DNA of 19,978 nt from Physocladia obscura (taxonomy: Eukaryota > Chytridiomycota > Chytridiomycetes > Chytridiales > Chytriomycetaceae), in NCBI GenBank assembly GCA_027596945.1, contig JADGJH010000372.1:1-19978 (forward strand), given 5' to 3'. The notes beneath the pieces were generated by a model that ran no database searches, was not told where the DNA came from, and saw only the letters and a program-made list of their open reading frames with translations. Made by a program: the position numbers and the translations under genes. Of the stretch, positions 12,001 through 18,889 are shown in pieces (position 1 is the stretch's first letter; the number at the start of each line of letters is the position of its first letter).

Positions 12001-12823
12001 GAGTTACCCAATAAGCAAGCAGCTGCGTCAAACCAATAAGTGGCAATGACAAATCTGTTTCCAAGAACGATTGAGTGTTTGGACGTGACTCTGGCTTGTT
12101 GAGCCAGTCGATAACGTCAATGCGGCTAGCATAGAGGGAACGTGCGCGCTCGGATGTTGAATGAGCCAACAACGTGGCAGCAGCTTCTTTCACGAATGGA
12201 GCGGCAAGCGGACGGTAAACATCGAAAAGCTCGACAAGCTCGTCAAAGTAATCTTCGACATTGCCCTGGCCGCCAAAGATGACAGAAAGCGTGGCAGCGT
12301 TGTTATTCGTATTGTTGTTGGTGCTGTTGCTGCTCGTGTTGGCCAAAACAAGAAGCGCAGAGCTGGACGGGGCTGGCGATGGGGCGGCAGGGAACTGTGC
12401 GGAGGCGCGGTAGAAAGTACGCAAAACTTTTCGGCGCCGCACAGCTGACAACGAACGTACAGCAAGCGACGCGTGGATGTTGTTGGTTCGCACAAACAAC
12501 ATAACGAACCGCGCAAGAACAATCTGCGCTAATGCCGCTGACTCGTCCAGCGCAATGTCGAGGATACGCGCAAGCAAAACAACCTGCTCTTCATCGCCAT
12601 CGCTAGAGTCATCAGCAACATCAGAATTACCATTCACATTAGCACTCGCGCTACTCTTTAGTGCTTCGCGCACAGACTCGGCAGCTGGCCACAGCGCGTG
12701 TGGAACCGACACTGTCACCTCTACTCCGCGCCCGCGCACAACCAGCGGGCGCACATTATTCCCTTCAACTGGTGTATGAGCTGTTGTGTTTGCATTTGTA
12801 TTGTTGACGACGGAACTTGTCAT
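1..12823 (-). CDS. FAS: Single-chain fungal fatty acid synthase (beta-alpha fusion, tandem ACP), 3' end outside the window
   Basis: Type I fatty acid synthase, the cytosolic megasynthase that builds palmitoyl/stearoyl-CoA from acetyl- and malonyl-CoA. Exons read on the minus strand: 12823-11953, 11884-11663, 11602-11052, 10983-10290, 10211-8662, 8613-8227, 8165-6504, 6428-5695, 5637-5071, 5014-4103, 4037-3898, 3821-2118, 2064-<1. All introns are GT-AG, 48-78 nt, and the phases agree throughout: 12,058 coding nt, 4,019 full codons plus one base. Yeast Fas1 and Fas2 together have about 3,940 residues, so the excess is mainly the second ACP. Order: AT, ER, DH, MPT, ACP1, ACP2, KR, KS, PPT. Exon 13 has no stop in the window, so the last roughly 100 PPT residues lie beyond base 1. 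The start at 12823 is the first ATG after an in-frame TAA at 12836-12838 and has A at -3. Family assignment is certain; exact splice sites were set by hand from consensus, phase and conserved protein sequence. Confidence 0.96.
389..2430 (-). other. FAS ketosynthase (KS) domain
   Basis: From the end of exon 12 (LEQVVVVTGFGEVGPWG) through most of exon 13, with intron 12 at 2065-2117. It condenses malonyl with the growing acyl chain. The active-site Cys3528 (codon 1475-1477) is in KTPVGACATAAESVDIAYE. The two histidines are His3766 in ASFHGTGTKANDYNES (codon 761-763) and His3807 in KYLTGHPKGAAAAWML. The motif set is complete. Exon 13 has no stop from 2064 to the edge, and I verified the reading frame to the window end. 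Confidence 0.95.
2512..3435 (-). other. FAS ketoreductase (KR) domain
   Basis: Residues about 2893-3200 within exon 12. This is an NADPH-dependent Rossmann domain that reduces 3-ketoacyl-ACP. The cofactor loop NVLITGCGKDSIGVEIL starts at residue 2909. The catalytic YGESK places Tyr3071 (codon 2899-2901) and Lys3075, preceded by LPLSPNHGTFGGDGL. Intron 11 (3822-3897) lies upstream in the helical scaffold between exons 11 and 12. Confidence 0.92.
4525..5014 (-). other. FAS acyl carrier protein domain 2 (ACP2)
   Basis: Codons 2413 to about 2576, the first part of exon 10. It repeats the ACP1 fold: FVLIAHKLKKPLAEIS, then SLVGGKSTLQNEILGDL with Ser2452 (codon 4897-4899). Both carrier serines are intact and lie 189 residues apart. 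The rest of exon 10 (to 4103) continues into the alpha-chain helical scaffold, including the RTFDSSWNWARQDAL motif typical of Fas2 before KR. Confidence 0.92.
5071..5637 (-). other. FAS acyl carrier protein domain 1 (ACP1), one symmetric exon
   Basis: Exon 9, 567 nt, codons 2224-2413, with phase-2 introns on both sides. It encodes a fungal-type ACP with its structural extension: FALIAHKLKKPLAEIS, then DLVGGKSTLQNEILGDL with Ser2263 (codon 5520-5522) as the phosphopantetheine attachment site, and a long helical tail ending in a Ser/Ala/Pro-rich linker. An Ala/Val/Pro linker (about residues 2190-2223) tethers it to MPT. Over 154 residues I count about 34 differences from ACP2, roughly 78% identity. 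Confidence 0.93.
5638..5694 (-). other. FAS intron 8, 57 nt, stop-free and in frame, before ACP1
   Basis: Donor gtttga and acceptor tttttag, phase 2, with a branch-like ctaat. It is also a stop-free multiple of three, so retention would add 19 hydrophobic/aromatic residues inside the flexible MPT-ACP linker. Intron 9 (5015-5070, 56 nt, gtaagt to cag) sits at the same place before ACP2, in the same phase, and also carries ctaat. Confidence 0.82.
5871..7322 (-). other. FAS malonyl/palmitoyl transferase (MPT) domain, uninterrupted
   Basis: Residues about 1707-2165. It begins FVFTGQGSQEVGMG. The nucleophile motif AGHSLGEYAGL has Ser1852 (codon 6885-6887), FYRGMTMQ supplies Arg1878, and VPFHSSFLLNG supplies His2024. 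It loads malonyl and, in fungal FAS, also releases the product to CoA. In ascomycetes this domain is split between the Fas1 C-terminus and the Fas2 N-terminus. Here both halves are joined in one exon (6428-5695). Intron 7 (6429-6503) lies inside the domain before the IEAVLDGICDEG segment. Confidence 0.93.
6038..6098 (-). other. Beta-alpha fusion junction inside MPT
   Basis: Residues about 2090-2110. On the N-terminal side, KYIPNLTARPFELSKEYF corresponds to the last residues of yeast Fas1. On the C-terminal side, VELLAYQFASPVRWIETQD corresponds to the first 35 or so residues of yeast Fas2. They are joined by a short Asn/Ser-rich linker with no stop, no intron and no new start, so the fused chain is read directly from the DNA. 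Confidence 0.88.
7323..9549 (-). other. FAS central linker and dehydratase (hot-dog DH) region
   Basis: Residues about 1001-1706, spanning introns 5 (8614-8661) and 6 (8166-8226). The first part is the poorly conserved linker and pseudo-hot-dog region of fungal FAS. The catalytic hot-dog carries DLNPIHVNPFFADLANLPGT at 1603-1622 followed by ITHGMW. Asp1603 and His1608 occupy the spacing of the yeast DH pair (Asp and His five residues apart). The domain removes water from 3-hydroxyacyl-ACP. Intron 5, at 48 nt, is the shortest in the gene. Confidence 0.88.
9550..10983 (-). other. FAS enoyl reductase (ER) domain
   Basis: Residues about 549-1000; the right-hand limit is approximate. This is the FMN-dependent, NADPH-using TIM-barrel enoyl reductase of fungal FAS. 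Visible family motifs are PLMVAGMTPCTMDERF at 613-628, HVELAGGGQHTEGHLR at 638-653, GGRGGGHHSFEDFHGPM at 759-775 and, after intron 4 (10212-10289), a nucleotide-binding-like VLVVGSGFGD. The double His in GGGHHS is at 765-766; in yeast the His of this motif is regarded as catalytic. No key residue appears lost. Confidence 0.9.
11052..12286 (-). other. FAS acetyltransferase (AT) domain
   Basis: Residues about 180-548. This domain loads acetyl from acetyl-CoA onto the synthase. It opens with VIFGGQGN at 181-188. The nucleophile motif GSTGHSQG is at 291-298 with Ser296, and its first Gly codon is split by intron 1 (11885-11952). Further on are VPFHSSYL, which supplies the partner His, and ILDFGPGGSSG near the end of the domain. 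Intron 2 (11603-11662) interrupts it after a VSG motif. Everything lines up with the yeast Fas1 AT without gaps that matter, so the domain looks active. Confidence 0.93.
11603..11662 (-). other. FAS intron 2, 60 nt, stop-free and in frame
   Basis: Donor gtatga and acceptor tag, phase 1. Its length is a multiple of three and it has no stop in the gene's frame, so retention would insert 20 residues after the VSG motif of AT instead of ending the protein. The insert has no counterpart in yeast Fas1, where the flanking motifs are continuous, so splicing is the expected state. Confidence 0.82.
12287..12823 (-). other. FAS N-terminal segment with an Asn-rich insert
   Basis: Residues 1-179 of the synthase precede the AT core. 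Length and position match the N-terminal segment of yeast Fas1, where the first GGQGN motif also lies about 160 residues in. Visible local features are an acidic run (near residues 68-79), a basic stretch (about 129-135), and a Pro/Ala/Ser then Asn/Thr low-complexity insert at about residues 146-176. The insert is probably a disordered loop. GC content is visibly higher here than in the rest of the gene, which creates long open frames on the other strand; these have no protein-like features. Confidence 0.8.
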
Positions 12824-13113
12824 TCTTGCTTGTTCTTATCGTATTTATAAGCAGGTTTTTCGGGGTGTTGCTAATCTTGGGTTTTTGGTTTTGTCTCGTC
12901 AGTTGTACAGACAACCTATTTCGCTTCAACTGATTTTGGGGAGATTTTCTGATGAAGGGGAAATTCCTCCGGAGAAAATTTTCATTTTTCCTTCCCGTTA
13001 TCATAACCCCGTTTTGCATGTCTCAATTATGACGATAAGCAGAGTATCTGCGTAATTTTAATTAACAAAATTCGGACTTTTTCGTTCTATTTTTATTTTT
13101 ATTTTTCATTTTA
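12824..13113 (-). promoter_or_regulatory. Ataxin-10/FAS intergenic region with the FAS promoter
   Basis: Only 290 bp separate the ataxin-10 homologue stop from the FAS start, so this stretch must hold one gene's 3' end and the other's promoter. On the minus strand TATAAATA occurs at 12842-12849, only about 20 nt before the ATG, which is close for a classical TATA box. A GATAAG element overlaps 12834-12839, and the in-frame TAA at 12836-12838 fixes the FAS start. The stretch is otherwise T-rich on the plus strand near 13080-13113. No open frame here looks coding. Confidence 0.5.
13092..13103 (-). terminator. Tandem AATAAA poly(A) signals for the ataxin-10 homologue
   Basis: Two back-to-back AATAAA hexamers on the minus strand (13098-13103 and 13092-13097) lie 10-22 nt after the stop codon at 13114, inside an A-rich stretch. 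A third AATAAA overlaps the stop codon. Very short 3' UTRs would fit the tight spacing to the next gene. Inferred from sequence only. Confidence 0.4.
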
Positions 13114-15572
13114 TTATATGTCCATAGCTACTGAAGATATTCTGATTCTGCCGTCTTCATAAAGCCCAGCTCGTACACCATGTGCTGCCAATACTTCATT
13201 TTGTCCTTCGGGGAGGCCAATTACCTGCATTGCCTCAATTAACTTTTGATTCTCCGTGTTACCCTCACATAGATTTCGAATTGCAAATATAGCTCGCTCT
13301 TTGACAACTATTATCGTAGTTACCGTGTTTTTTTTTTTTGTTTTTTTTTGAATTATAATCAGTCTTAAACGACTAATAGAATAAATGAGCACGAAAAACT
13401 TGCATGGATTTGAGTCGTCAATTTGGCAATGATTTAGAATTACCGGAATGCCTCCAACTCGTCTCACCTACATTTTTTAAATTTCATACTTAAAAACAGG
13501 TAAGAAGAGAGAAGCAATCAAACAAACTTCGTCTTGACCCTCAGAGCATTTGTAAACGAGATTTGAAAGCACTTTTATCGCATCCGCTTTCATCATAAAC
13601 ATTCCACGCTTGACAATGCTCATCACATCATTATTATTCGAGACGGTCAGCATTTTATCAAACAACGCGATTCCACCTCCACCAGTAACATTGCTTTTCG
13701 CGATTCCACCTTCTTCAACTGGCTGCAATTTTCCTGCCGCGACTAGAAACTTGACTACAACTTCAGCAATACCGGTTCCAACGACAGCTCTTCTCCTTGC
13801 CTTCATAGCCTCCTCAGCGGCGATACCTAAACCACCAAACTCAGCCATTGCTGCACGACCACAGGACGCCTCCTCACCATCACCATCACCTCCCAACACT
13901 CTAGCAAAATAAGTAAAATACAGTCTCAGACCCTCCAAATCATCACCAATGCTACCAAACCCGACGCTTGAACCTTCATTTCCGCCATCATATAATCGCT
14001 GTTGTGCAGCAGTAACCGCATCGCAAAACCGCTTAAACGAGACAACTAACACTTCAGCAATTTTGACACACATTTGAAAATATTCTCCGCCCCAAATCGC
14101 CGGAATCCCGCCTGTTGCCTCTTCTGTCATCTCGGCATCAACAAGATTTAAAAAAACAATGCTCGCGCGGGTGAGCACTTTCAAATGTATCGTAGCTATT
14201 GAACCTGTATTAATACCTCCACTTTTAGATTCTTGTTTTTGCAGACAAAGCGACTTGAAAATATGGGTGGGCGAGTGGGCTACTATTAGGGTTTTGAACA
14301 GTGCGTATACTATTTCAAAGTTGTCAGTTTCAACCGGTTCTTGTGCACGTTTTTGTGAACCAATGAAAGAATTATTCGGAGATATTGAGGATCCGGCTGA
14401 TGGCGGCGGAGAGGTGAAAAAGTCTGCGGTTAATACTGGTGATTGGTTGTCGATTTCAGTGAATATTCGGGACAAAATTTCCCGTCCAAATGGTGTTTGC
14501 AGTAAAAATACGCTGGGGTTATTTAGCTTAGAGGATAAACTCTAGGCTGGAGAAAAATTGAATTTTTTTTAAACCTTCGCGAAGAATCATTGAATATGCA
14601 ATTATATATCCAAAGCAGGACATATTTCACAGTTTTCGAATCTTTTGAATCAAAGAGCGTTCTATAAATATATTATTGAAGAAAAAATTCAGTTGTTTCA
14701 GGGGTACAAAAATAAAATTCCATCACATTATCAATTCGCTTTCTTTAAAAAATCGCGGCCACAATTTTGTTTGAACAATGGGATTCGAGGTCATCATATT
14801 CGCGAGAAATTGTGTCCCCGTTTGAATGGCGACGTAAGCTGTTTTGTTCGGACAAAAAAAAAAATCAAACTTTTATTACAGCGCAATCATGTCGTCATTA
14901 AAATGTTACCACTCTTTTTAATATTGACACAGCTCTTATTTCTATTTTGTGTCATCCACACACAAATATGCGTTAATATCGAGTCTGCAGTTTTATAAGA
15001 TCGTGACTGACTAGTATGACCTGTCAGTGTCAATCAAACATAGAAAATAAAAGCGTGTTGTAACTGTACCATGCAAGAATTTGATTTTCAGGCACAGCTG
15101 CACACAGGTTTCGAAGCAGTTGAAACACAGCTCCGGCAAGTTCTGCAGCACCATCCGCTTCTTTACGACTAGTATACGCGCACGCAACTCCATCATCATT
15201 TGCAGTAGTAGCAGTACCCAGTTCAGAAAGAATATAAGTAGACGCAACCGCCTTAGAAATTCGCAGCAAAATCCTTGATAAAAGCGGGAACAGAGCTGGA
15301 ATAACACCAAGTTTTCGTCTACCATGCAAAAAAAACAATCAAACTTCAACCAGTTTCAAGTATTTAAAACGAAATAACACAAGACAGCGTGCCTACCTCA
15401 ATGTTTCATCGCGAGCAACAGCTCGAGCGATTTCGCGAACAGGGTCGACAACGGGCGACCAAGATTCGGGGTTGCTTGACGAAACAGATGAATGGATTTG
15501 GTCAAGACAAGCGTACAGGCGAAGAGCTTCGGTTTCACATTCGTATTCCGTCAAATGGTTGAAAGATGCCAT
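13114..15572 (-). CDS. ATXN10: Ataxin-10 (Ctr86 family) homologue, armadillo-type protein, complete
   Basis: Eight exons on the minus strand: 15572-15397, 15318-15070, 15010-14910, 14838-14727, 14661-14575, 14512-13528, 13467-13404, 13307-13114. Introns are 59-96 nt and phases agree throughout, giving 655 residues and TAA. The last 85 or so residues are the ataxin-10 C-terminal domain: GIPVILNHCQIDDSNPFVKE, then RAIFAIRNLCEGNTENQKLI, closely parallel to human ataxin-10. Upstream, VFQLLRNLCAAVPENQ, GTQFLANM and VKYVLLWIYNCIFNDSSR match the N-terminal armadillo-type repeats. Exon 6 (residues 242-570) carries Gly/Asp/Glu-rich low-complexity loops, which make the protein longer than human ataxin-10 (475 residues). 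The start is the first ATG after an in-frame TGA at 15603-15605. Family members are cytoplasmic scaffold proteins; ataxin-10 is linked to cytokinesis and cell survival. The exact role here is unknown. The small exons 3-5 were placed by homology and phase, and exon 3 is the least certain. Confidence 0.9.
13308..13403 (-). other. GC-AG intron of the ataxin-10 homologue
   Basis: The intron begins T|GCAAGT and ends ATAATAG, length 96 nt, phase 1. Joining T to TT restores the Phe of the conserved DDSNPF motif and continues into VKERAIFAIRN. No nearby GT gives this result. The rest of the donor is near-perfect consensus (GCAAGT), as usual for GC donors. The intron contains long poly-T/poly-A runs (plus-strand T runs near 13328-13350). 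Confidence 0.85.
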
Positions 15573-15785
15573 CGGTTTCTTCGAGTTATTCCAATTGTTT
15601 TGTCAGATGAGATTTCAAATCCAAACCCAATTCCAATTTGAAAAAAAAAAAAATAACAAATCACCCCAGGAAATCACATGTAAAGGCTACTAAATAGATT
15701 GAGCATGATTTAACTTTGAAAATTAGGACAAATTAACCAACAAAAGGCTTCTATCAAAATATTCTTTCAATAGAGCTCCAAATAT
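15573..15785. promoter_or_regulatory. Upstream flank of the ataxin-10 homologue
   Basis: Likely promoter and 5' UTR of the minus-strand gene. It contains an A-run on the plus strand (about 15640-15653), a T-run for the gene, which is common near fungal promoters. I see no convincing TATA box and no coding frame. CpG dinucleotides stop at 15582-15583, so the CpG-depleted block may start within this flank. Confidence 0.35.
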
Positions 15786-15988
15786 CAGTGTTAATATTAT
15801 TGGCCATCTTTCTCTTTTATGATGCCAAATGGGCATATGAATTTTTCATTGCCCAAAATGTACTTAAAAAAAGCCATGTGAGCAATGGCCACAAGATTGA
15901 GGGTAGTCTGTTTTAAAATTGACGTGGACTATCCAACCAAAATCAAAAACATTTCGTTTAAGTACTGGATTAGAACCAAGTTTCCTAA

Positions 15989-16258
15989 ATGACAGTTTGT
16001 GATGCAATATCCACTGTTTTGGATGCTTTTGGTGAGTGTTGGTCTGGATGTGTTTTTTATTCAATGGAGCTGGGTATTATGGAAGAGACCAGTGCAATTT
16101 TAAATGCAAACCTATACAACTTTGACAAAAAAAAGTTCCAAGGGTTACTAGAACAAACCCAAAGCCAATACCATTGCTACTCATGGAAAAAACTGCCAAT
16201 AACTCCAACACTAACAGCAGCAGTAACAACAGCTATTGGTCAATTATTCTGTTGCTGA
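15989..16258 (+). other. Unrecognised 89-codon open frame in the CpG-poor block
   Basis: The frame starts with ATG directly after TAA and stays open for 89 codons, ending TGA. It is rich in Cys, Gln and Thr and contains a CYSWKKLPITPTLTAAVTTA stretch. No family is recognised and there is no CpG in it. In AT-rich DNA such a length is uncommon but possible by chance given six frames and 3 kb. It may be a relic of the same element as the minus-strand fragments. Confidence 0.2.
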
Positions 16259-17451
16259 CTCTTGCAAGACTGAATACAAAAATTTTTGCTTTTGTCATCC
16301 ACTGAAGGCAAATAACCAATAGGACATCCCATCACATGCAGCTATTCTTACAATTCCCAACACCTTCAACACAAATGGGCAAAAACATTCAGATGTAACA
16401 AGAAAATTGGATCCTGACATAAACATCACCAGACAACCACCAAAAGCTCATAGCAGAATACTGACACTGACAGTGTTGAAGTATATGCAACTCTGTGGAG
16501 AGATGTGTATTACAAAACAAGTAATGTAAATAAATCTTTCTTCATCAATTTAAAGTTTATTTGTTTTTTCTCAAATAACAGAAATAAACTGTTTGCTAAC
16601 AATCCAATTTTGCAAAATAGTAAAATGAGTAAAATTGCCATTCTTGATTCCATTCATATGGGACAAAATCAAGACAAACTCTAACAATGCAAAATCGTTA
16701 CAAATACATTTGTCTTTGTTTATTTCAATAAAGTTAAATTATAAAAATAGCTTTATTTATGGGCAGTTGATAAAAACAAAAAATCTTTATGAAGATATTT
16801 AACTGGATCATCCTATACAAGAACATGGCTTGCACAGTAGACTAGGAAAGACCCTGCAGCATACAAGGGTTTTGAACATACACATTATTCATAAATAGTT
16901 GTATTAGAAATCGATAGAAAAAGTTAGAAAAATGCAGAAAAGACTGTTGCAAGATACTATGGAAGAATCTAAAATCTCTTGTACCAACAGATCTGGATGT
17001 GTTAATAGCCACAACACATGCATTCATTGTTGGCACAGTCAAATTTAGTCCATTAATAAAGATATTAAGTGATTTATTAACCAAACAGAACAGTAAGTTG
17101 TCTGAAGTCAACATGAATTAAGTAAAGGAACTAACTGCTATTAACTATAACAACAGTTATTTTGAGTTATAAGCAATGACAGAAAGATCACATTTGCTTG
17201 TTTTTTTGCAATGTTCCCCATTTGTACAGTTTTAATTGAAAAAAAGAAAACAAAGATAAAAACTCAAAGATGCCATTATACTAGTGAATTTCAAATCCAG
17301 AAGTATTTCAAGGAACAAAATGGAAGAAAGAAACTGCACAAATAAAGATATAAAGAGGGCTCTGGATTTAGTTTTTTGTGTAAAATCTTAACAAATAAAA
17401 ACTCTCTCAACTCAAATTTAAAGTTTACTATCAAGCTTCTGATAAACTTAC

Positions 17452-17600
17452 CAAAATATCAACAAGTTGTGGCAGGTTATCAATGTTGACCTTAGAGATT
17501 TTTGCAACCTGATTTGATTTGAGTAAAATCAAAAGACAAATGGGCTTAGGTTAGACTTACAAATTGCTGAACCCAAGCAGCTTTCATTGGCACTATTAAC
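17452..17600 (-). pseudogene. Candidate exon pair with a 52-nt intron inside the CpG-poor block
   Basis: One frame gives LIVPMKAAWVQQF, a gtaagt donor at 17559-17560, a 52-nt intron (17509-17560) ending tcaaatcag, then the exon 17508-17452 reading VAKISKVNIDNLPQLVDIL, followed by another gtaagt donor. The intron length and both junctions match the true introns of this contig, and the join is phase 0 without a stop. Upstream, a 56-codon open frame (about 17610-17780, containing CLINPEGCVHKAIDG) is in a different frame, so a complete gene cannot be assembled. Family unknown; it could be a degraded gene or transposon exon. Confidence 0.3.
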
Positions 17601-18504
17601 TTCAAATGCACTGTATTCCATCAATGGCTTTGTGCACACAGCCTTCAGGATTAATTAAGCATTGATCCTGGTACTTTTCATCAAGTTTTTGACCAAAATC
17701 AACAGCAGCATTGTTTCCACTTAGGGTTGATCCCAATTTGTGATTCCCTGCTTCAAAATTTTCATCAGTCACTCTTTTTTATTGTTGTCTTTTTTATTAT
17801 TTTATTTTGTTTTATTTAGTGACATTAATAAATAAGTTAAGCTTACTTTTCATTTGGTGGATGATTATTGTTGGTTTCATAATTATTTAATTTGCTCAAT
17901 AATAGTTGGGGAACAAATTTAAGGTTCCAGTAAGTTGTAGAAAGTAGAAGTTGTTGAATTTCTATTGTCAGAGGATTTAGTTTAATACTTCCAAGCTTAT
18001 TCTTTAAAGCTTCTTTTTAAACAAATAGAAATAAACACTATTTAAATGTTTTCCTGTGCAGTTTTTGTGTTTGAAATTCCAAAATGGCTGTTTTTCTTTC
18101 AGTTTCCATTATAAATTTTCATTCAAGAAAAAGTTGCCTTGAAACACATCATCTGACAAAGAGCAACCTAAAACTGTTTTGGCTCAAAAAATACACTTCA
18201 GCACTGCTTTGTTGATAGCCATCTTTAGTTGTTGTTTATGTGAGTTAGAATGTTTCTATTGCTTGGCTTGCATTATTGAGATGGGTCAGGATTTGCTGTC
18301 AATTCAACTCATTGTTAATGAAGACTCTTGACAATTGCAAGAATTGCAGCTGTGCCAGTTTTTGTTTGTTTCTAGTTGCAGTATTGTTCATAGCCATAGT
18401 GCTTTGAATTGTGAAATCAAACACTGCTACTGACATATGTGAAGTTGTTATTATTGATATTGTGAGACAAAATAAATGTGACAACTGGAGTTTCATCAAT
18501 TTGA

Positions 18505-18720
18505 CTATCTTGAATTTTGAAGATCATATTTTTAGATGTTGGATGTCTTGTTGCTTTTTAGGAATTTGCCACATTGTACACAGAGTCTATTTACATCAAA
18601 CACTTCTATATTGTCATTTGATTGCTATTAATGTCATCCCTGCCAGTTGAGTTAGTTTGGAAGAGATAATACTCCATCCCATACATTTTTTGGAACCATT
18701 GTTTTTTTTGTCACAAATTT
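18505..18720 (-). pseudogene. Eroded coding fragment with a BED-zinc-finger-like motif
   Basis: One minus-strand frame reads TMVPKNVWDGVLSLPN, stop, LNWQG, stop, H, two stops, then EVFDVNRLCVQCGKFL and KSNKTSNI, stop, KYDLQNSR. The CxxCGK-x-L followed by TSN and a degenerate His-Leu position (here Tyr-Asp-Leu) resembles the BED zinc finger found at the N-terminus of many hAT-type transposases. The cysteines are at about 18580-18582 and 18571-18573. The stops TGA, TAA and TAG are single or double C-to-T or G-to-A products of CGA, CAA and CAG, as expected of methylation-driven decay. The family call is tentative. Confidence 0.35.
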
Positions 18721-18889
18721 TTGAAAACAGCCATCCCAATTTCAGAATTACAAATTTGGCTTCAACTGAAAGCTTTGCTCCAACATGCTGTCTATAGATA
18801 TTTTTATTAGATAATGCAAAGTAAAAAGAAGAAAGTGCTAACAACTTTCACTTGGAAAATAAATGTGGCACTGTGATATGAAAATCTCC

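Larger units (their letters stand above)
15584..18889. other. CpG-depleted AT-rich block, probably a decayed methylated element
   Basis: Reading every line, I find CpG only at 15923, 15955, 16696 and 16912, then none until 18890. With C and G each at roughly one base in six, about 80 would be expected by chance (hand estimate). TpG and CpA are abundant. The flanks are CpG-normal: seven CpGs in bases 1-180 and six between 18890 and 19007. Loss of CpG with gain of TpG/CpA is the known footprint of cytosine methylation and deamination, which in fungi is concentrated on transposons. Fragments of coding character occur on both strands, but no intact gene, tRNA or rRNA is visible. Confidence 0.75.

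Noticed and set aside
12161..12779. Several plus-strand open frames of 95-100 codons.
   Set aside because: They are antisense shadows of the GC-rich first FAS exon and show low-complexity Arg/Ser/Thr composition.
14645..14998. A 117-codon plus-strand open frame with a hydrophobic C-terminal stretch.
   Set aside because: It lies opposite exons 3-5 of the ataxin-10 homologue, whose minus-strand reading has consistent phases and family motifs. The plus frame has no recognisable domain.
1..15572. A biosynthetic cluster or other novel system around the FAS gene.
   Set aside because: The only intact neighbour is an ataxin-10 homologue with no metabolic link. The domain set and residues of the FAS are those of primary metabolism, apart from the doubled ACP.
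16842..17114. A 90-codon minus-strand frame and a plus-strand frame (about 16970-17117) that both look partly coding.
   Set aside because: Two strands cannot both be real here, and neither has a recognisable motif. Treated as part of the decayed block.
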